Assembly: GCA_964463485.1 (NCBI GenBank)
Contig: CAYXDO010000050.1
Location: 1 to 64,000 of the forward strand
DNA: 64,000 bases
Origin: CAYXDO01 sp964463485
Lineage (GTDB): Bacteria; Myxococcota; Kuafuiibacteriia; Kuafuiibacteriales; Kuafuiibacteriaceae
Direction: 5' to 3'
The position numbers and the translations under genes are program-made. Shown here in pieces: positions 1-8,020 of this stretch. The notes under the pieces were generated by a model. The model ran no database searches, had not been told where the DNA came from, and worked only from the letters and a program-made list of their open reading frames with translations. Positions within the stretch are counted from its first letter, which is position 1; each line of letters opens with the position of its first letter.

Positions 1-109
1 CGGACTCAAGCTCGGCCACTGACTTGGTTATCGGTCACGGGCCGATTCGAGCAGATGCACGCACGGATTCAGACCGCCACGAAGCGGCTTCGTTCAACGC
101 GGACTGTCT

Positions 110-1027
110 TTGCTGGCAACCAGGCAGAGCAAAACGGCGCCCTTCCGGCGTATCTTCCTAAGTCGTGGAGAATCCATCCCCTTGACCGGTCCGACCGCAC
201 GCGAAGGCGTCGCCTGGCTCAGATGGAGCCTCGAGGAGGCCCGGCGCGAAGTCGCCGAGTCCTACCCGATGCTCCGAGCCCACGCCAGCGCCCCTCTCGT
301 CCGCGCGCTGATGTCGCTCGACAGACCCATCGCACACGCAGCGGCACGCGCACGCGTCGTCCGCGTTCAGCCGGACGGAGCAAGGCTCGCGGGCTGTGTG
401 CTGACCCCTGAGGAGCTGGCCGCTGACTTCGAGCTCCAACGTCGAGCTTTCAACTACCAGGGTAAGATCCTTCCCAATACTCTGCCGCGAACCGAAATCA
501 GGAAGCACCTCGCGCGCTGCCTCGACGCTCGCCTCGGAGAGGCTTCCGGAGGAGGCGGCCACACGTACGAAATCAGAGCCACGTACGAAATCAGAGCCGC
601 CACCCTACGAATCGCAACGGAGGTCGACATTGTGCACGGAGGGCTCGCCTTGTTCATGAGTGCGTCAGTAGGCCGAAGACGAATACTTTTGAATCATAAC
701 CTCCTGCAGGGGCTCGGGCTCGGACAGTCGACCTGGCGTCCTGCGACGGTTCAGGAGGTCGAGCGAGCCGCCGCGGAGATTCGATCCGAACACGAGAGAT
801 TTCGCGACGGACTCGACACACTCTGCGCGCTCGAGCCGCACGAGGACGCGCCGCTGGCCTTCGCCGCAACGGCGGCACGGCTAGGGGTGAGTACACTCCG
901 CGCCGTTCGACTCCGGCACTACTGCGCGACCGGTGGTCTCGACGAGACCAGCGCTGCCGCGGTCGAGCTGGCGCCCCCAGGCACACGCTTGGGCGCGGTC
1001 CTGGAGGCCTCGACTAGCCTCGGGTGA
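110..1027 (+). CDS. Hypothetical protein
   Basis: An open frame of about 305 codons from a TTG, with coding-like third-position GC. I recognise no family. There is no signal peptide or membrane segment; the protein is rich in Arg, Ala and Glu and mixed alpha/beta in appearance, with a Cys near residue 95 and another near residue 270. An 18-bp in-frame tandem duplication (563-598) repeats the residues TYEIRA. The frame before residue 20 is uncertain because no Shine-Dalgarno precedes the TTG; the true start could be further downstream. Its 3' end overlaps the convergent MFS gene by 14 bp. Confidence 0.5.
   Translation: MLATRQSKTAPFRRIFLSRGESIPLTGPTAREGVAWLRWSLEEARREVAESYPMLRAHASAPLVRALMSLDRPIAHAAARARVVRVQPDGARLAGCVLTPEELAADFELQRRAFNYQGKILPNTLPRTEIRKHLARCLDARLGEASGGGGHTYEIRATYEIRAATLRIATEVDIVHGGLALFMSASVGRRRILLNHNLLQGLGLGQSTWRPATVQEVERAAAEIRSEHERFRDGLDTLCALEPHEDAPLAFAATAARLGVSTLRAVRLRHYCATGGLDETSAAAVELAPPGTRLGAVLEASTSLG
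563..598 (+). repeat. 18-bp perfect tandem duplication inside a coding region
   Basis: Two adjacent identical 18-bp units (563-580 and 581-598) beginning acgtacgaaatc. The length is a multiple of three, so the reading frame is kept and six residues (TYEIRA) are duplicated. Confidence 0.9.
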
Positions 1028-2315
1028 AAGGTGAGCCCGGCGCCGGCTTGCCCATAGGCGCGCCACGTCGCAGCGTCTCGCGCATCCGAACCGCGACCAC
1101 CACGCCGGAGGCGAAGGTGAGCGCGCCGACGAGCCACATCGCCGCTGGCAGCCCGAGCGCGTCCGCCGTGAGGCCCGCGAGCAACGCGCCGATCGCGTAG
1201 CCGAGGTCGCGCCAGAGCCGGTACACGCCGACCGACGAAGCGCGCCACGATGGATGCGCGACGTCTCCGATCGCCGCCAGCAGCGTTGGGTACACCATCG
1301 CGGTGCCGACCCCGAGGAGCGCCGCGCCGAGACCAAACCCCACGAACCCCGATGAGACGACCACCCCCGCGATCCCGACCGCTTGGACCCACATGCCCCA
1401 CGCGATGAGCCACTTGCGGCCGACGCGGTCCGACCACGCGCCCGTAAAGAGCTGGGCCATGCCCCACGTCGCCGGATAAATCGCGGCGAGCGTGCCGATC
1501 TGCCCGAGCTCCATTCCTGCCGCCGCGAAGAACAGCGGGAAGAGGCCCCACGCCATGCCGTCGTTCAAGTTGTTGACGAGACCGGCCTGGCTGACGCTCG
1601 AGAGGTCCTTGTCGAGGAGCGACGTGCGCCAGAATACCTCGCGCTGGGTCGGCAGCCCTTCCAGTGGGAGCTCACCGAGCAGCTTCGACTCGGCGACGGC
1701 GTGGTGTCTCGTCTCGCGTACGGCGACGACCGAGAGCAACAGCCCGAGCGCGACGAACGCGACCCCGAGGTAGAACGGCTCGGGCCGGAGGCCGTAGCGC
1801 GCCGCCACGAAGCCCGTCCCGAGCGCGCTCCCTGCCACGGCGAAGTAGCCCGCGAACTCGTTGAGGCCCATCGCGAGCCCGCGCTTCTCGGGTCCCGCGA
1901 GGTCGATCTTCATGATGACCGTGGTCGACCACGTGAGCCCCTGACTCACGCCGAGCAGCGCGTTCGCGAAGAGCACCCAGCCCCAACTCGGAGCCCACAT
2001 CAGCACAAAGGGCACGGGCGCCGCCACGAGCCACCCGCCGACGAGTACGTGCTTGCGCCCGAAGCGATCGGAGAGTCGCCCGGCGAGGTAGTTCGTGAGC
2101 GCCTTGGTCACGCCGAAGACGACGATGAAGGAGAGCACCGCGGTCTTCGCCTCGAGCTGGAACTCTTGCTCGGCGATGGGCGGCAGAATCGTACGTTCCA
2201 TGCCGACCATGGCTCCGACGAAGGCGTTGACCACGACCAGCAGGGAGAACTGCGCGAGGTTCTCTCGAAGGCCGAGGCGCACCTGGCTCAAGGGTGGGTC
2301 CCCTCGACTCGCCAT
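1014..2315 (-). CDS. Major facilitator superfamily transporter
   Basis: A 433-residue MFS permease of the inner membrane. The sequence shows about twelve hydrophobic segments and the family signature between TM2 and TM3 (GRLSDRFGRKHVLV), repeated in weaker form in the second half (GAWSDRVGRKWLI), as expected for two six-helix bundles. The substrate cannot be read from sequence. The ATG start lies inside the end of the upstream ArsR-rhodanese gene (28-bp overlap), so the two are one operon and the exporter is probably under that regulator. ArsR proteins fused to rhodanese often sit by efflux or sulfur genes, so export of a metalloid or sulfur-reactive compound is plausible but only an inference. 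Confidence 0.9.
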   Translation of the reverse strand: MASRGDPPLSQVRLGLRENLAQFSLLVVVNAFVGAMVGMERTILPPIAEQEFQLEAKTAVLSFIVVFGVTKALTNYLAGRLSDRFGRKHVLVGGWLVAAPVPFVLMWAPSWGWVLFANALLGVSQGLTWSTTVIMKIDLAGPEKRGLAMGLNEFAGYFAVAGSALGTGFVAARYGLRPEPFYLGVAFVALGLLLSVVAVRETRHHAVAESKLLGELPLEGLPTQREVFWRTSLLDKDLSSVSQAGLVNNLNDGMAWGLFPLFFAAAGMELGQIGTLAAIYPATWGMAQLFTGAWSDRVGRKWLIAWGMWVQAVGIAGVVVSSGFVGFGLGAALLGVGTAMVYPTLLAAIGDVAHPSWRASSVGVYRLWRDLGYAIGALLAGLTADALGLPAAMWLVGALTFASGVVVAVRMRETLRRGAPMGKPAPGSPFTRG

Positions 2316-2962
2316 CCGCGGGCCCGCCAGTCGACCACGCCTTGCTCCATTCGGTGGGCCCTGAAGCCCTTCTTGCGGAGCAACTCGACAGCCTCGACGG
2401 CCATCACGCAGTAGGGGCCGCGGCAGTAAGCTACGATCTCGCGATCCCTCGGCAGCTCCTTCAGCCGAGCTCTCAACTCACCCACCGGAATCGAGAGCGC
2501 GCCGGGGATGTGACCCGCGACGTACTCTTCGGGCGGCCGGACATCGAGCACCGTGACCTCTCCGGCCCTCACGCGTCGGAGGAGCTCGCTCCTATCGATG
2601 GCCTCCAACCCGCCGCGCTCTTCGAAGTACCCCCGCGAGACCTGCTCGACCTCCGCGAGCCGCGCCTCGGCGAGCCCGCGCAGCGAGAGGAAGAAGCGGC
2701 CGACCTCGTCCTCGGCGACGCGATACTCGACGTATAGACCCTTCTTCTCCGCGTCGACGAGCCGCGCCGCACGGAGCACCTGCAGGTGCTGTGAAGCGTT
2801 CGCGACCGAGATCGCCGCTTGCTCGGCGAGCGCCTCGACAGTGCGAGGGCCCTGGCAGAGCAGGTCCAAGAGCTCGATCCGCTTGGGCGCCGAGATGGCC
2901 TTCCCGAGCCGCGCGAATTGCTCGTAGATGGCGTCTTTGAAACGCCGCTGGGCCGTAGTCAT
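2288..2962 (-). CDS. ArsR-family repressor fused to a rhodanese domain
   Basis: 224 residues. Residues about 1-95 form an ArsR/SmtB winged helix (ISVANASQHLQVLRAARLV is the recognition-helix region). Residues about 105-220 form a rhodanese domain with active-site loop CRGPYC (near residue 180), so the predicted catalytic Cys is present. No CxC metal site is seen in the helical part. The architecture suggests a repressor that senses reactive sulfur or a thiol-reactive compound through the rhodanese Cys. It overlaps and probably controls the downstream MFS gene. There is no Shine-Dalgarno before the ATG, and a good promoter with two palindromes ends at the start codon, pointing to a leaderless, autoregulated transcript. 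Confidence 0.9.
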   Translation of the reverse strand: MTTAQRRFKDAIYEQFARLGKAISAPKRIELLDLLCQGPRTVEALAEQAAISVANASQHLQVLRAARLVDAEKKGLYVEYRVAEDEVGRFFLSLRGLAEARLAEVEQVSRGYFEERGGLEAIDRSELLRRVRAGEVTVLDVRPPEEYVAGHIPGALSIPVGELRARLKELPRDREIVAYCRGPYCVMAVEAVELLRKKGFRAHRMEQGVVDWRARGWRVEGTHP

Positions 2963-2966
2963 TCGA

Positions 2967-2999
2967 TTGAGTATTCAACCGTATACTTGAACGGTCAAG
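2967..2999 (-). promoter_or_regulatory. Promoter with twin palindromic operators for arsR-rhodanese
   Basis: On the minus strand a TTGACC -35 and an AATACT -10 are separated by 17 bp, and the -10 ends about 7 nt before the ATG at 2962. Two perfect inverted repeats overlie these elements: TTGA-N4-TCAA (2967-2978) over the -10 and CTTGA-N4-TCAAG (2986-2999) over the -35. Their centres are exactly 20 bp apart, two helical turns, which suits cooperative dimer binding by the encoded ArsR protein. Confidence 0.65.
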
Positions 3000-3047
3000 A
3001 GCGGAAGACTCTGCTCTTACCAGGCCACGGAGCTGCACGGCGCCGAG

Positions 3048-3542
3048 CTACTTCTTGCGTCGCCGGCTCTTTCGAAAGTCCCAGGGCGGGCTTGGATCCG
3101 CCTGCTGCCACAGTCCTACCTTGCCGGCCTTGGCCTCTCGCTCCAGCCTGATGAGCTCCGGGTCATGAGTATACCGAACGAAGACCCACGCCATCCCGAG
3201 CCTCACCATCTCGGCTCCGAACGACTTCCCGTCGGCGAGCGACACACTCGCAACGGTACGCCCAAACCGATCCTGCTCCTTGGCCTCGATGGTCACGGTC
3301 TTGCCGAGCAAGAGTTGCGTGGCCACGGCGCGACTCTCGTCTCCGAACGGCTGGCCCTTCTCCGGCGCGTCGATGCCATGGACCCGAATGACCGGGCCAC
3401 CGGCGAGCTCGATCGTGTCGCCGTCGAGCACTCGCTCCACTCGATCGCAGCGCTTCGAGGAGGCGCACGCGCAGAAGGTCAGGAACACCAGAGCAAGCCC
3501 AGCTCTCGCCCAGGAGCTGACCCCGCCCAAAGACTCGAACAC
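3048..3542 (-). CDS. Secreted or lipoprotein thermonuclease (SNase-like)
   Basis: 164 residues from a GTG at 3542, chosen because it places a short hydrophobic signal (LALVFLTFCAC) near the N-terminus and avoids overlap with the divergent gene. The mature part is a staphylococcal-nuclease fold: VLDGDTIEL (Ca-binding Asp), IRVHGIDAPE (catalytic Arg and the Glu region), and DRFGRTVASV (second catalytic Arg). All core catalytic residues appear present. The Cys-rich end of the signal (FCAC) may be a non-canonical lipobox. The product probably degrades DNA or RNA in the envelope or outside. The C-terminus is a basic tail (KSRRRKK). Confidence 0.85.
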   Translation of the reverse strand: MFESLGGVSSWARAGLALVFLTFCACASSKRCDRVERVLDGDTIELAGGPVIRVHGIDAPEKGQPFGDESRAVATQLLLGKTVTIEAKEQDRFGRTVASVSLADGKSFGAEMVRLGMAWVFVRYTHDPELIRLEREAKAGKVGLWQQADPSPPWDFRKSRRRKK

Positions 3543-3609
3543 CGACGCAGCGTACCACGAACCCCGAGGAAGGACTTGTCCCGAGTTCGGCGCCGTCGTA
3601 GCGGTAGTC

Positions 3610-4962
3610 ATGGCTCGAGCCCATATCTTGTCCCCTCTCTTCACCCTCGGCATCCTCGGCGCGTGCGGCGGCCCGGAGCCTGATTCCTCCGACCTCACGA
3701 TCCCCGCCGAGGACATTCTCCTCGGCTTCGTCGGTCACATCGACGCAGACGGTCACGCGACCTTGACCCTCACGAACGACGCGGCCCAGCTCGGCCTCGC
3801 ACAGCGCGGCCTCGTCGGCAGACTTCGCGTCGCTCGCGACGGCGTCCCTGGGTCGAACCCCCCAAACACTCTCGAGCTCCGAAACGGATCTCCGATTTTC
3901 GTGAACGACCCTGCCGCGTGCGAAGGCCACCCGGTCTCGTACTGCGCACGCGTCGAGCTCCAATCGTTCCTTCCCACCACGATCAGAAAGCTCGGGGTCC
4001 AAATCACTCGCCTCGCGCCCTCGGTGGGACGCGCCGCGCTCAACTCGGATCCCTTCGACGCCGACTTTTTCGCGGCCTTCGGACCGTCTCCCGGCAACTC
4101 ACTCGGCTTCTGGCGCTACGATCGGGCCGAACATGGAAACCCATCGCAACTCATTCCCGGGCAGACCGCGGCTCGTACCTGGGTGTTCGACAACACCGCC
4201 GCCGGTGACTTCTACTTCGCCGGCGTCGTCGCGGGTGAGTTGGGTGAGACCTTCCTCAACGAGCGCTCCCTGCGCTGCGAGCCCAACGGCCAGCACCTCG
4301 CCAGCGCCGCGGTCGACCTCGCGTGCGGTGGGCGGTGCACGACGTGTATGTGGGCCTACGTTCCCGGCAACACCGTGAGTAACTCGACTCACCTGTTCCG
4401 CCAATCCAGCGATGCCTTCAGCTTCCGCACGGGATCCTCGGGCCGCTTGCTCGCGATCTGGGACAACGAGGCCGGTCCCGCCGGCGTTCACGACCGAAAC
4501 ATCTTCGACGCCCAACCCACCGACGCCTGGTTCCTCGACTGCATGTTCTTCGACGGCTCGAAAGCCAACGCAGGGAGAGTAGCCATGAGTCGGTCGATGA
4601 ACGGCGGGCCGATGACGACCCTCCCGCGCCTCCAAACCGTCGGAACCTTCCCCACGGTCGTCGACCCGACGCTCGCGCCGATTCAGGTCTGCGCCGCCAA
4701 CGGCGCCGAGTCTCCCGCCCCCGAGGCCTTCGTCTCCGAGGCGATGATCTTCGACCGCGTACTCTCCGCGACGGAAAGATCGAGCTTGATCGACGCCGCC
4801 GGTCACCCGTCCGACCTCACCGGAATGCCCGGCCTGCTTCACTGGTGGCGGTTCGGCGACGGACCCGGCGACACCACCGACGTCGTGTTCGACCAGGTAG
4901 GCTCGCTCGATCTCGTCGGTCAGTCCTTCGACGGCGATGAGCTCGTGAGTCTCAGCCCCTGA
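3610..4962 (+). CDS. LamG-like lipoprotein
   Basis: 450 residues. The ATG at 3610 gives a short lipoprotein signal ending LGACGG (lipobox Cys near residue 17), and the start diverges cleanly from the nuclease gene. The second half resembles a LamG/concanavalin-A-like beta sandwich: AWFLDCMFFDGSK, a later EAMIFDRVLSATERS followed by LLHWWRFGDG near the C-terminus, a pattern common in these surface proteins. The middle has paired Cys (CGGRCTTCMW). It is probably surface-exposed and binds carbohydrate or a cell-wall ligand; the ligand is unknown. A hairpin follows 5 nt after the stop codon. Confidence 0.7.
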   Translation: MARAHILSPLFTLGILGACGGPEPDSSDLTIPAEDILLGFVGHIDADGHATLTLTNDAAQLGLAQRGLVGRLRVARDGVPGSNPPNTLELRNGSPIFVNDPAACEGHPVSYCARVELQSFLPTTIRKLGVQITRLAPSVGRAALNSDPFDADFFAAFGPSPGNSLGFWRYDRAEHGNPSQLIPGQTAARTWVFDNTAAGDFYFAGVVAGELGETFLNERSLRCEPNGQHLASAAVDLACGGRCTTCMWAYVPGNTVSNSTHLFRQSSDAFSFRTGSSGRLLAIWDNEAGPAGVHDRNIFDAQPTDAWFLDCMFFDGSKANAGRVAMSRSMNGGPMTTLPRLQTVGTFPTVVDPTLAPIQVCAANGAESPAPEAFVSEAMIFDRVLSATERSSLIDAAGHPSDLTGMPGLLHWWRFGDGPGDTTDVVFDQVGSLDLVGQSFDGDELVSLSP

Positions 4963-4967
4963 ACCGT

Positions 4968-4990
4968 GAAACCGAGCGAAGCGAGGTTTC
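4968..4990 (+). terminator. Hairpin just after the LamG-like gene
   Basis: A 6-bp outer stem (gaaacc/ggtttc) with two internal mismatches and a further GC pair set encloses a short loop, 5 nt after the stop codon. No T-tract follows, so it is a weak terminator candidate. Confidence 0.4.
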
Positions 4991-5512
4991 GCACCGTAAC
5001 GCTCGATGATCCTGCCTAATCCGCATCCTGCCTTAGGATCGGGCACGGACGGGCACGGGCACTGCATTTTCGTGACCTCGGCGGCTGTCGAGGAGATCAA
5101 CGACGGTCCGCGCCACCCGCGAACCACCTCAAGAAGTCTCGACGAGTGAGACCCTGGCTCGCTAGCCAGCCAGTAGCGTCGAAATTCGGCGCGGCTCTGC
5201 GAGGACTTCGTGCCCATGCCCGTGCCCGATCCTAATCCTGCCTCACGCTCCTGATCCTCCAAATCTAAAGTGATCTCGTGACCACCAGAGAAACCACGGA
5301 GAGCACAGAGCCGAAGCCCACAGAGCACACAGATGATGGAATGAGCCATTCTTCGTGTCCTCCGTGTCTTCTCTCTGTGTCCTCTGTGGTTTCAGCATGG
5401 TCACCTGAGGACGTGTACTCAGTCACCCCAGTCACCCATAGAATCGAGCCTCGACGTCTCTTGACTCGGCAGTGCGTCCGTCCGACCCCGGAGCCGAGCC
5501 ACGTGTCATCGG
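4991..5512. other. Repeat-rich intergenic region without a gene
   Basis: About 520 bp without a convincing gene. It holds two inverted-repeat sets. GGGCAC-type hexamer tracts lie at 5035-5062 and, reversed, at 5210-5233, sharing a 14-bp core. CACAGAG-type tracts lie at 5288-5310 and, reversed, at 5371-5394. Both could fold into long hairpins and may insulate the LamG-like and RCC1 genes. Confidence 0.7.
5288..5395. repeat. CACAGAG-family inverted repeat
   Basis: The left arm (aaaccacggagagcacagag, 5291-5310) matches the reverse complement of the right arm (5372-5391 region) at 17 of 20 positions. The space between carries further CACAGAG/CTCTGTG variants. It reads as a degenerate dispersed palindromic element with no coding potential. 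Confidence 0.7.
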
Positions 5513-7993
5513 ATGCGAGGCTTGGAGATCGCCACGGACCCTTCTCGCCACGCTGCTGCGTTGCCGTTCCTCTGCGCGATCTCGTGTGCTCCCTCTGGGT
5601 TCATTCTTGCGCCCGAGCTGCCTGACGGAGCGCCGTCGATCGTGGCTTTGGTGATCGGATCCGACTCGATACGAGCCCAAGCCCAGGACTCATCGCGCTT
5701 GGATCGACCGCTGAAGCTCGAGCGTACGGACGACGAACCGACGATCGTCATCGGCGCCTTCGCTGTCCCTCTCGAGGACCTTGGGCTGGAGGAGGGACCG
5801 CTCGAGGTGTCCAGCGTCGAAGGCTGGCCGCTCCTCGAGCCGCTCGTCGCGCACTCATTCGACGCCACCTCCTCGACGTGGGTTCCACTCGACGGGTGGC
5901 CACCGGTCGTGAAGAAAGTGAGATTCCGAGCTCACTCGACGAGCCCGACCGACCTCTCGATCCGCGGCGTGAGCGCCGGGTCACTCTTCACCTGCGCGAA
6001 CCGAGCCGACGGGGCTGCGTTTTGCTGGGGCCACAACCTCACGGGAGAGCTTGGGCGCGCCGACCCGATCTCCGCGGCGCCCGGGCGCGTCGAAGGGATC
6101 GGACCCGTTTCGCAGCTCTCGGCCGGAGAGGACTTCGTTTGCGCATTGGAAACCTCCGGAAAAGTCAGGTGCTGGGGGAAAGGCGACGCTGGTCAGCTCG
6201 GGGGCGGAGTCCTCACGACGACTTCCGAGCCAACTCTCGTCGAGCTCGATGAAGCCGTGGCCATCGAGTCCTCTTCGAACCATGCGTGCGCGCTCGACGC
6301 GCGCGGGCGCGTTCTTTGCTGGGGATCGGACGCGGCGGGAGCCGTGGGTACGGGAGAGGGCAAGTCCATTTCCAAGCCGTTCGTCGTGAGTGTGGGGCCA
6401 GCGCGTCGAGTCGTCGTGGGGCATGAGTTTACCTGCGCGCTGCTCCTCAGCGGTGAGGTTTGGTGCTGGGGCGCCAACCGAAGTATGGAGCTCGGCAAGT
6501 CACCGGCGGGTCCAGCGCCGACGTTGGTCCTCAGCGACGCGATCGAGCTGGCGGCCGGGCATGCGCACGCGTGTGCGCGGTTGAGCTCCGGCGACCTCCA
6601 CTGCTGGGGAGGCAACGAGGCCGGTCAGCTCGGGCGGGACACCCAAGGATCGCCCGCCACTCCGGGCTCGAGCGCCCTGAGCTCGGCCCAAGGACGCTTG
6701 CTGGCAGGTCCGGCCGTGACCTGCGTGGCGGAGGCCGATCGCGAGCCGCGCTGCGGCGGAGTCCTCTTGCCCGGTACGCCAAACCCAACTCTCGGACCCA
6801 TTCGCGGAAAGTTGGCTCGGGGTTTCGAACACGCCTGCGCCGTGTCGAGCGAAGGTCACGTGAGTTGCTGGGGGTGGAATGGGTATGGCCAGGTGGGTAC
6901 CTCGACCGTCGCCCTCCAGGTCAGTCCGGTGCAAATACCGGGGCTCGCCGACGTGGAACGGGTCTGGGCGGGCTTCGACAACACGTGCGTTCGCACGTCG
7001 TCCGGCCAACTCTCCTGTTTTGGCAAGAATCGGTTTCAAGGGTTCGTCGATTCGACGGACAGAAGCTGGTCCACCCCTCGCTCGATGAGTGCGACTTTCG
7101 ACGAGCTCTCTTTCGGCTCCGGACATACCTGCGTCCGGGTGGGTGGAACGCTGGGCTGTTTCGGCTCGAACTCAGGCGGCCAGCTCGGAGTCCCCTCCGT
7201 CTCGTTCTCCGAGACGCTCGTACCCATCGCCGCCGCCGCTGGGGGTCACGGAGTGACTGCCGGGCCGCAAAACACCTGCGCGATCCTCGCCGATCACCGG
7301 CTCGCGTGTTGGGGATGGAACGGCTATTTTCAAGTGGGTGACGGCAAGGAGACCACAGCGTTCGAACCCGTACCCATCTTGCCCGACATGGAGAGCGCGG
7401 GCATCGGAGACGTCCACACGTGCGCCCTCGCCAAGTCTGGCGACGTACTCTGCTGGGGCTACAACAACAGCGGCCAGCTCGGCCTCGGGCGCCTCGGAAG
7501 CTCCGTGCAGCCTGCTCGCGTAGAGCTCCCGGGCCCCGCCGTCGAGCTCGCCGTAGGGGCCCGCCACACCTGCGTCCGACTCGCCGATCGGTCGGTCTAC
7601 TGCTCCGGCATCAACGACGACGGAATGCTCGGAGACGGAACTCAGGCCCGCCGGACCGCTCCCACCCGGGTGCTGGAAATAAACGACGCCCGCGCGCTCG
7701 CCCTCGGCGAGAAACATAGCTGCATCCTCCACGAGTCCGGTGAGGTGAGTTGCTTCGGGTCCAACGCCTTCGGCCAACTCGGCAACGGCAGACGCGGCGG
7801 GAGCTCTCACTCGCCGGCTAAAGTCCCGGGGGTCAGCGATGCCGTCTCCATCTCCGCGGGGCGAGCTCACACCTGCGTCGTCTCGCGCTCGGGCCGACTC
7901 TCTTGCTGGGGATTCGACTCGCGCGGGCAGCTCGGGATCGGTTCCCGAACCTTCTTCGACACGCCTGTCCGGGTCCCCGGCCTGGATGAGTAG
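5513..7993 (+). CDS. RCC1-repeat (double beta-propeller) lipoprotein
   Basis: 826 residues. The N-terminus has a hydrophobic stretch ending CAISCAPSG, a plausible lipobox after an unusually long n-region. From about residue 155 I count 14 RCC1-type blade motifs of the form GxxHTCAL..SGxVxCWGxNxxGQLG, which would give two seven-bladed propellers. Nearly every blade keeps two Cys (one in HTCA, one in CWG), which suggests one disulfide per blade in an exported protein. The role is probably protein-protein interaction on the outer surface; no enzyme motif was seen. The stop codon lies in a 14-bp tandem duplication (7983-8010). Confidence 0.85.
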   Translation: MRGLEIATDPSRHAAALPFLCAISCAPSGFILAPELPDGAPSIVALVIGSDSIRAQAQDSSRLDRPLKLERTDDEPTIVIGAFAVPLEDLGLEEGPLEVSSVEGWPLLEPLVAHSFDATSSTWVPLDGWPPVVKKVRFRAHSTSPTDLSIRGVSAGSLFTCANRADGAAFCWGHNLTGELGRADPISAAPGRVEGIGPVSQLSAGEDFVCALETSGKVRCWGKGDAGQLGGGVLTTTSEPTLVELDEAVAIESSSNHACALDARGRVLCWGSDAAGAVGTGEGKSISKPFVVSVGPARRVVVGHEFTCALLLSGEVWCWGANRSMELGKSPAGPAPTLVLSDAIELAAGHAHACARLSSGDLHCWGGNEAGQLGRDTQGSPATPGSSALSSAQGRLLAGPAVTCVAEADREPRCGGVLLPGTPNPTLGPIRGKLARGFEHACAVSSEGHVSCWGWNGYGQVGTSTVALQVSPVQIPGLADVERVWAGFDNTCVRTSSGQLSCFGKNRFQGFVDSTDRSWSTPRSMSATFDELSFGSGHTCVRVGGTLGCFGSNSGGQLGVPSVSFSETLVPIAAAAGGHGVTAGPQNTCAILADHRLACWGWNGYFQVGDGKETTAFEPVPILPDMESAGIGDVHTCALAKSGDVLCWGYNNSGQLGLGRLGSSVQPARVELPGPAVELAVGARHTCVRLADRSVYCSGINDDGMLGDGTQARRTAPTRVLEINDARALALGEKHSCILHESGEVSCFGSNAFGQLGNGRRGGSSHSPAKVPGVSDAVSISAGRAHTCVVSRSGRLSCWGFDSRGQLGIGSRTFFDTPVRVPGLDE

Positions 7994-8010
7994 GCTTGGA
8001 TGAGTAGGCT
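7983..8010 (+). repeat. 14-bp tandem duplication spanning a stop codon
   Basis: The unit tggatgagtaggct occurs twice in tandem (7983-7996, 7997-8010). The first copy contains the last codons and the TAG stop of the RCC1 gene, so the second copy is a downstream duplicate of the gene end. Confidence 0.9.
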
Positions 8011-8020
8011 CTCGGGGAGC

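Noticed and set aside
1014..2315. Arsenite efflux pump (ArsK/ArsJ type)
   Set aside because: The general MFS signature does not support a substrate; the regulator has a rhodanese but no arsenic-binding Cys set I can identify.
3280..3609. Upstream extension of the LamG-like lipoprotein
   Set aside because: It is antisense to the thermonuclease; the ATG at 3610 gives an ideal lipoprotein signal.
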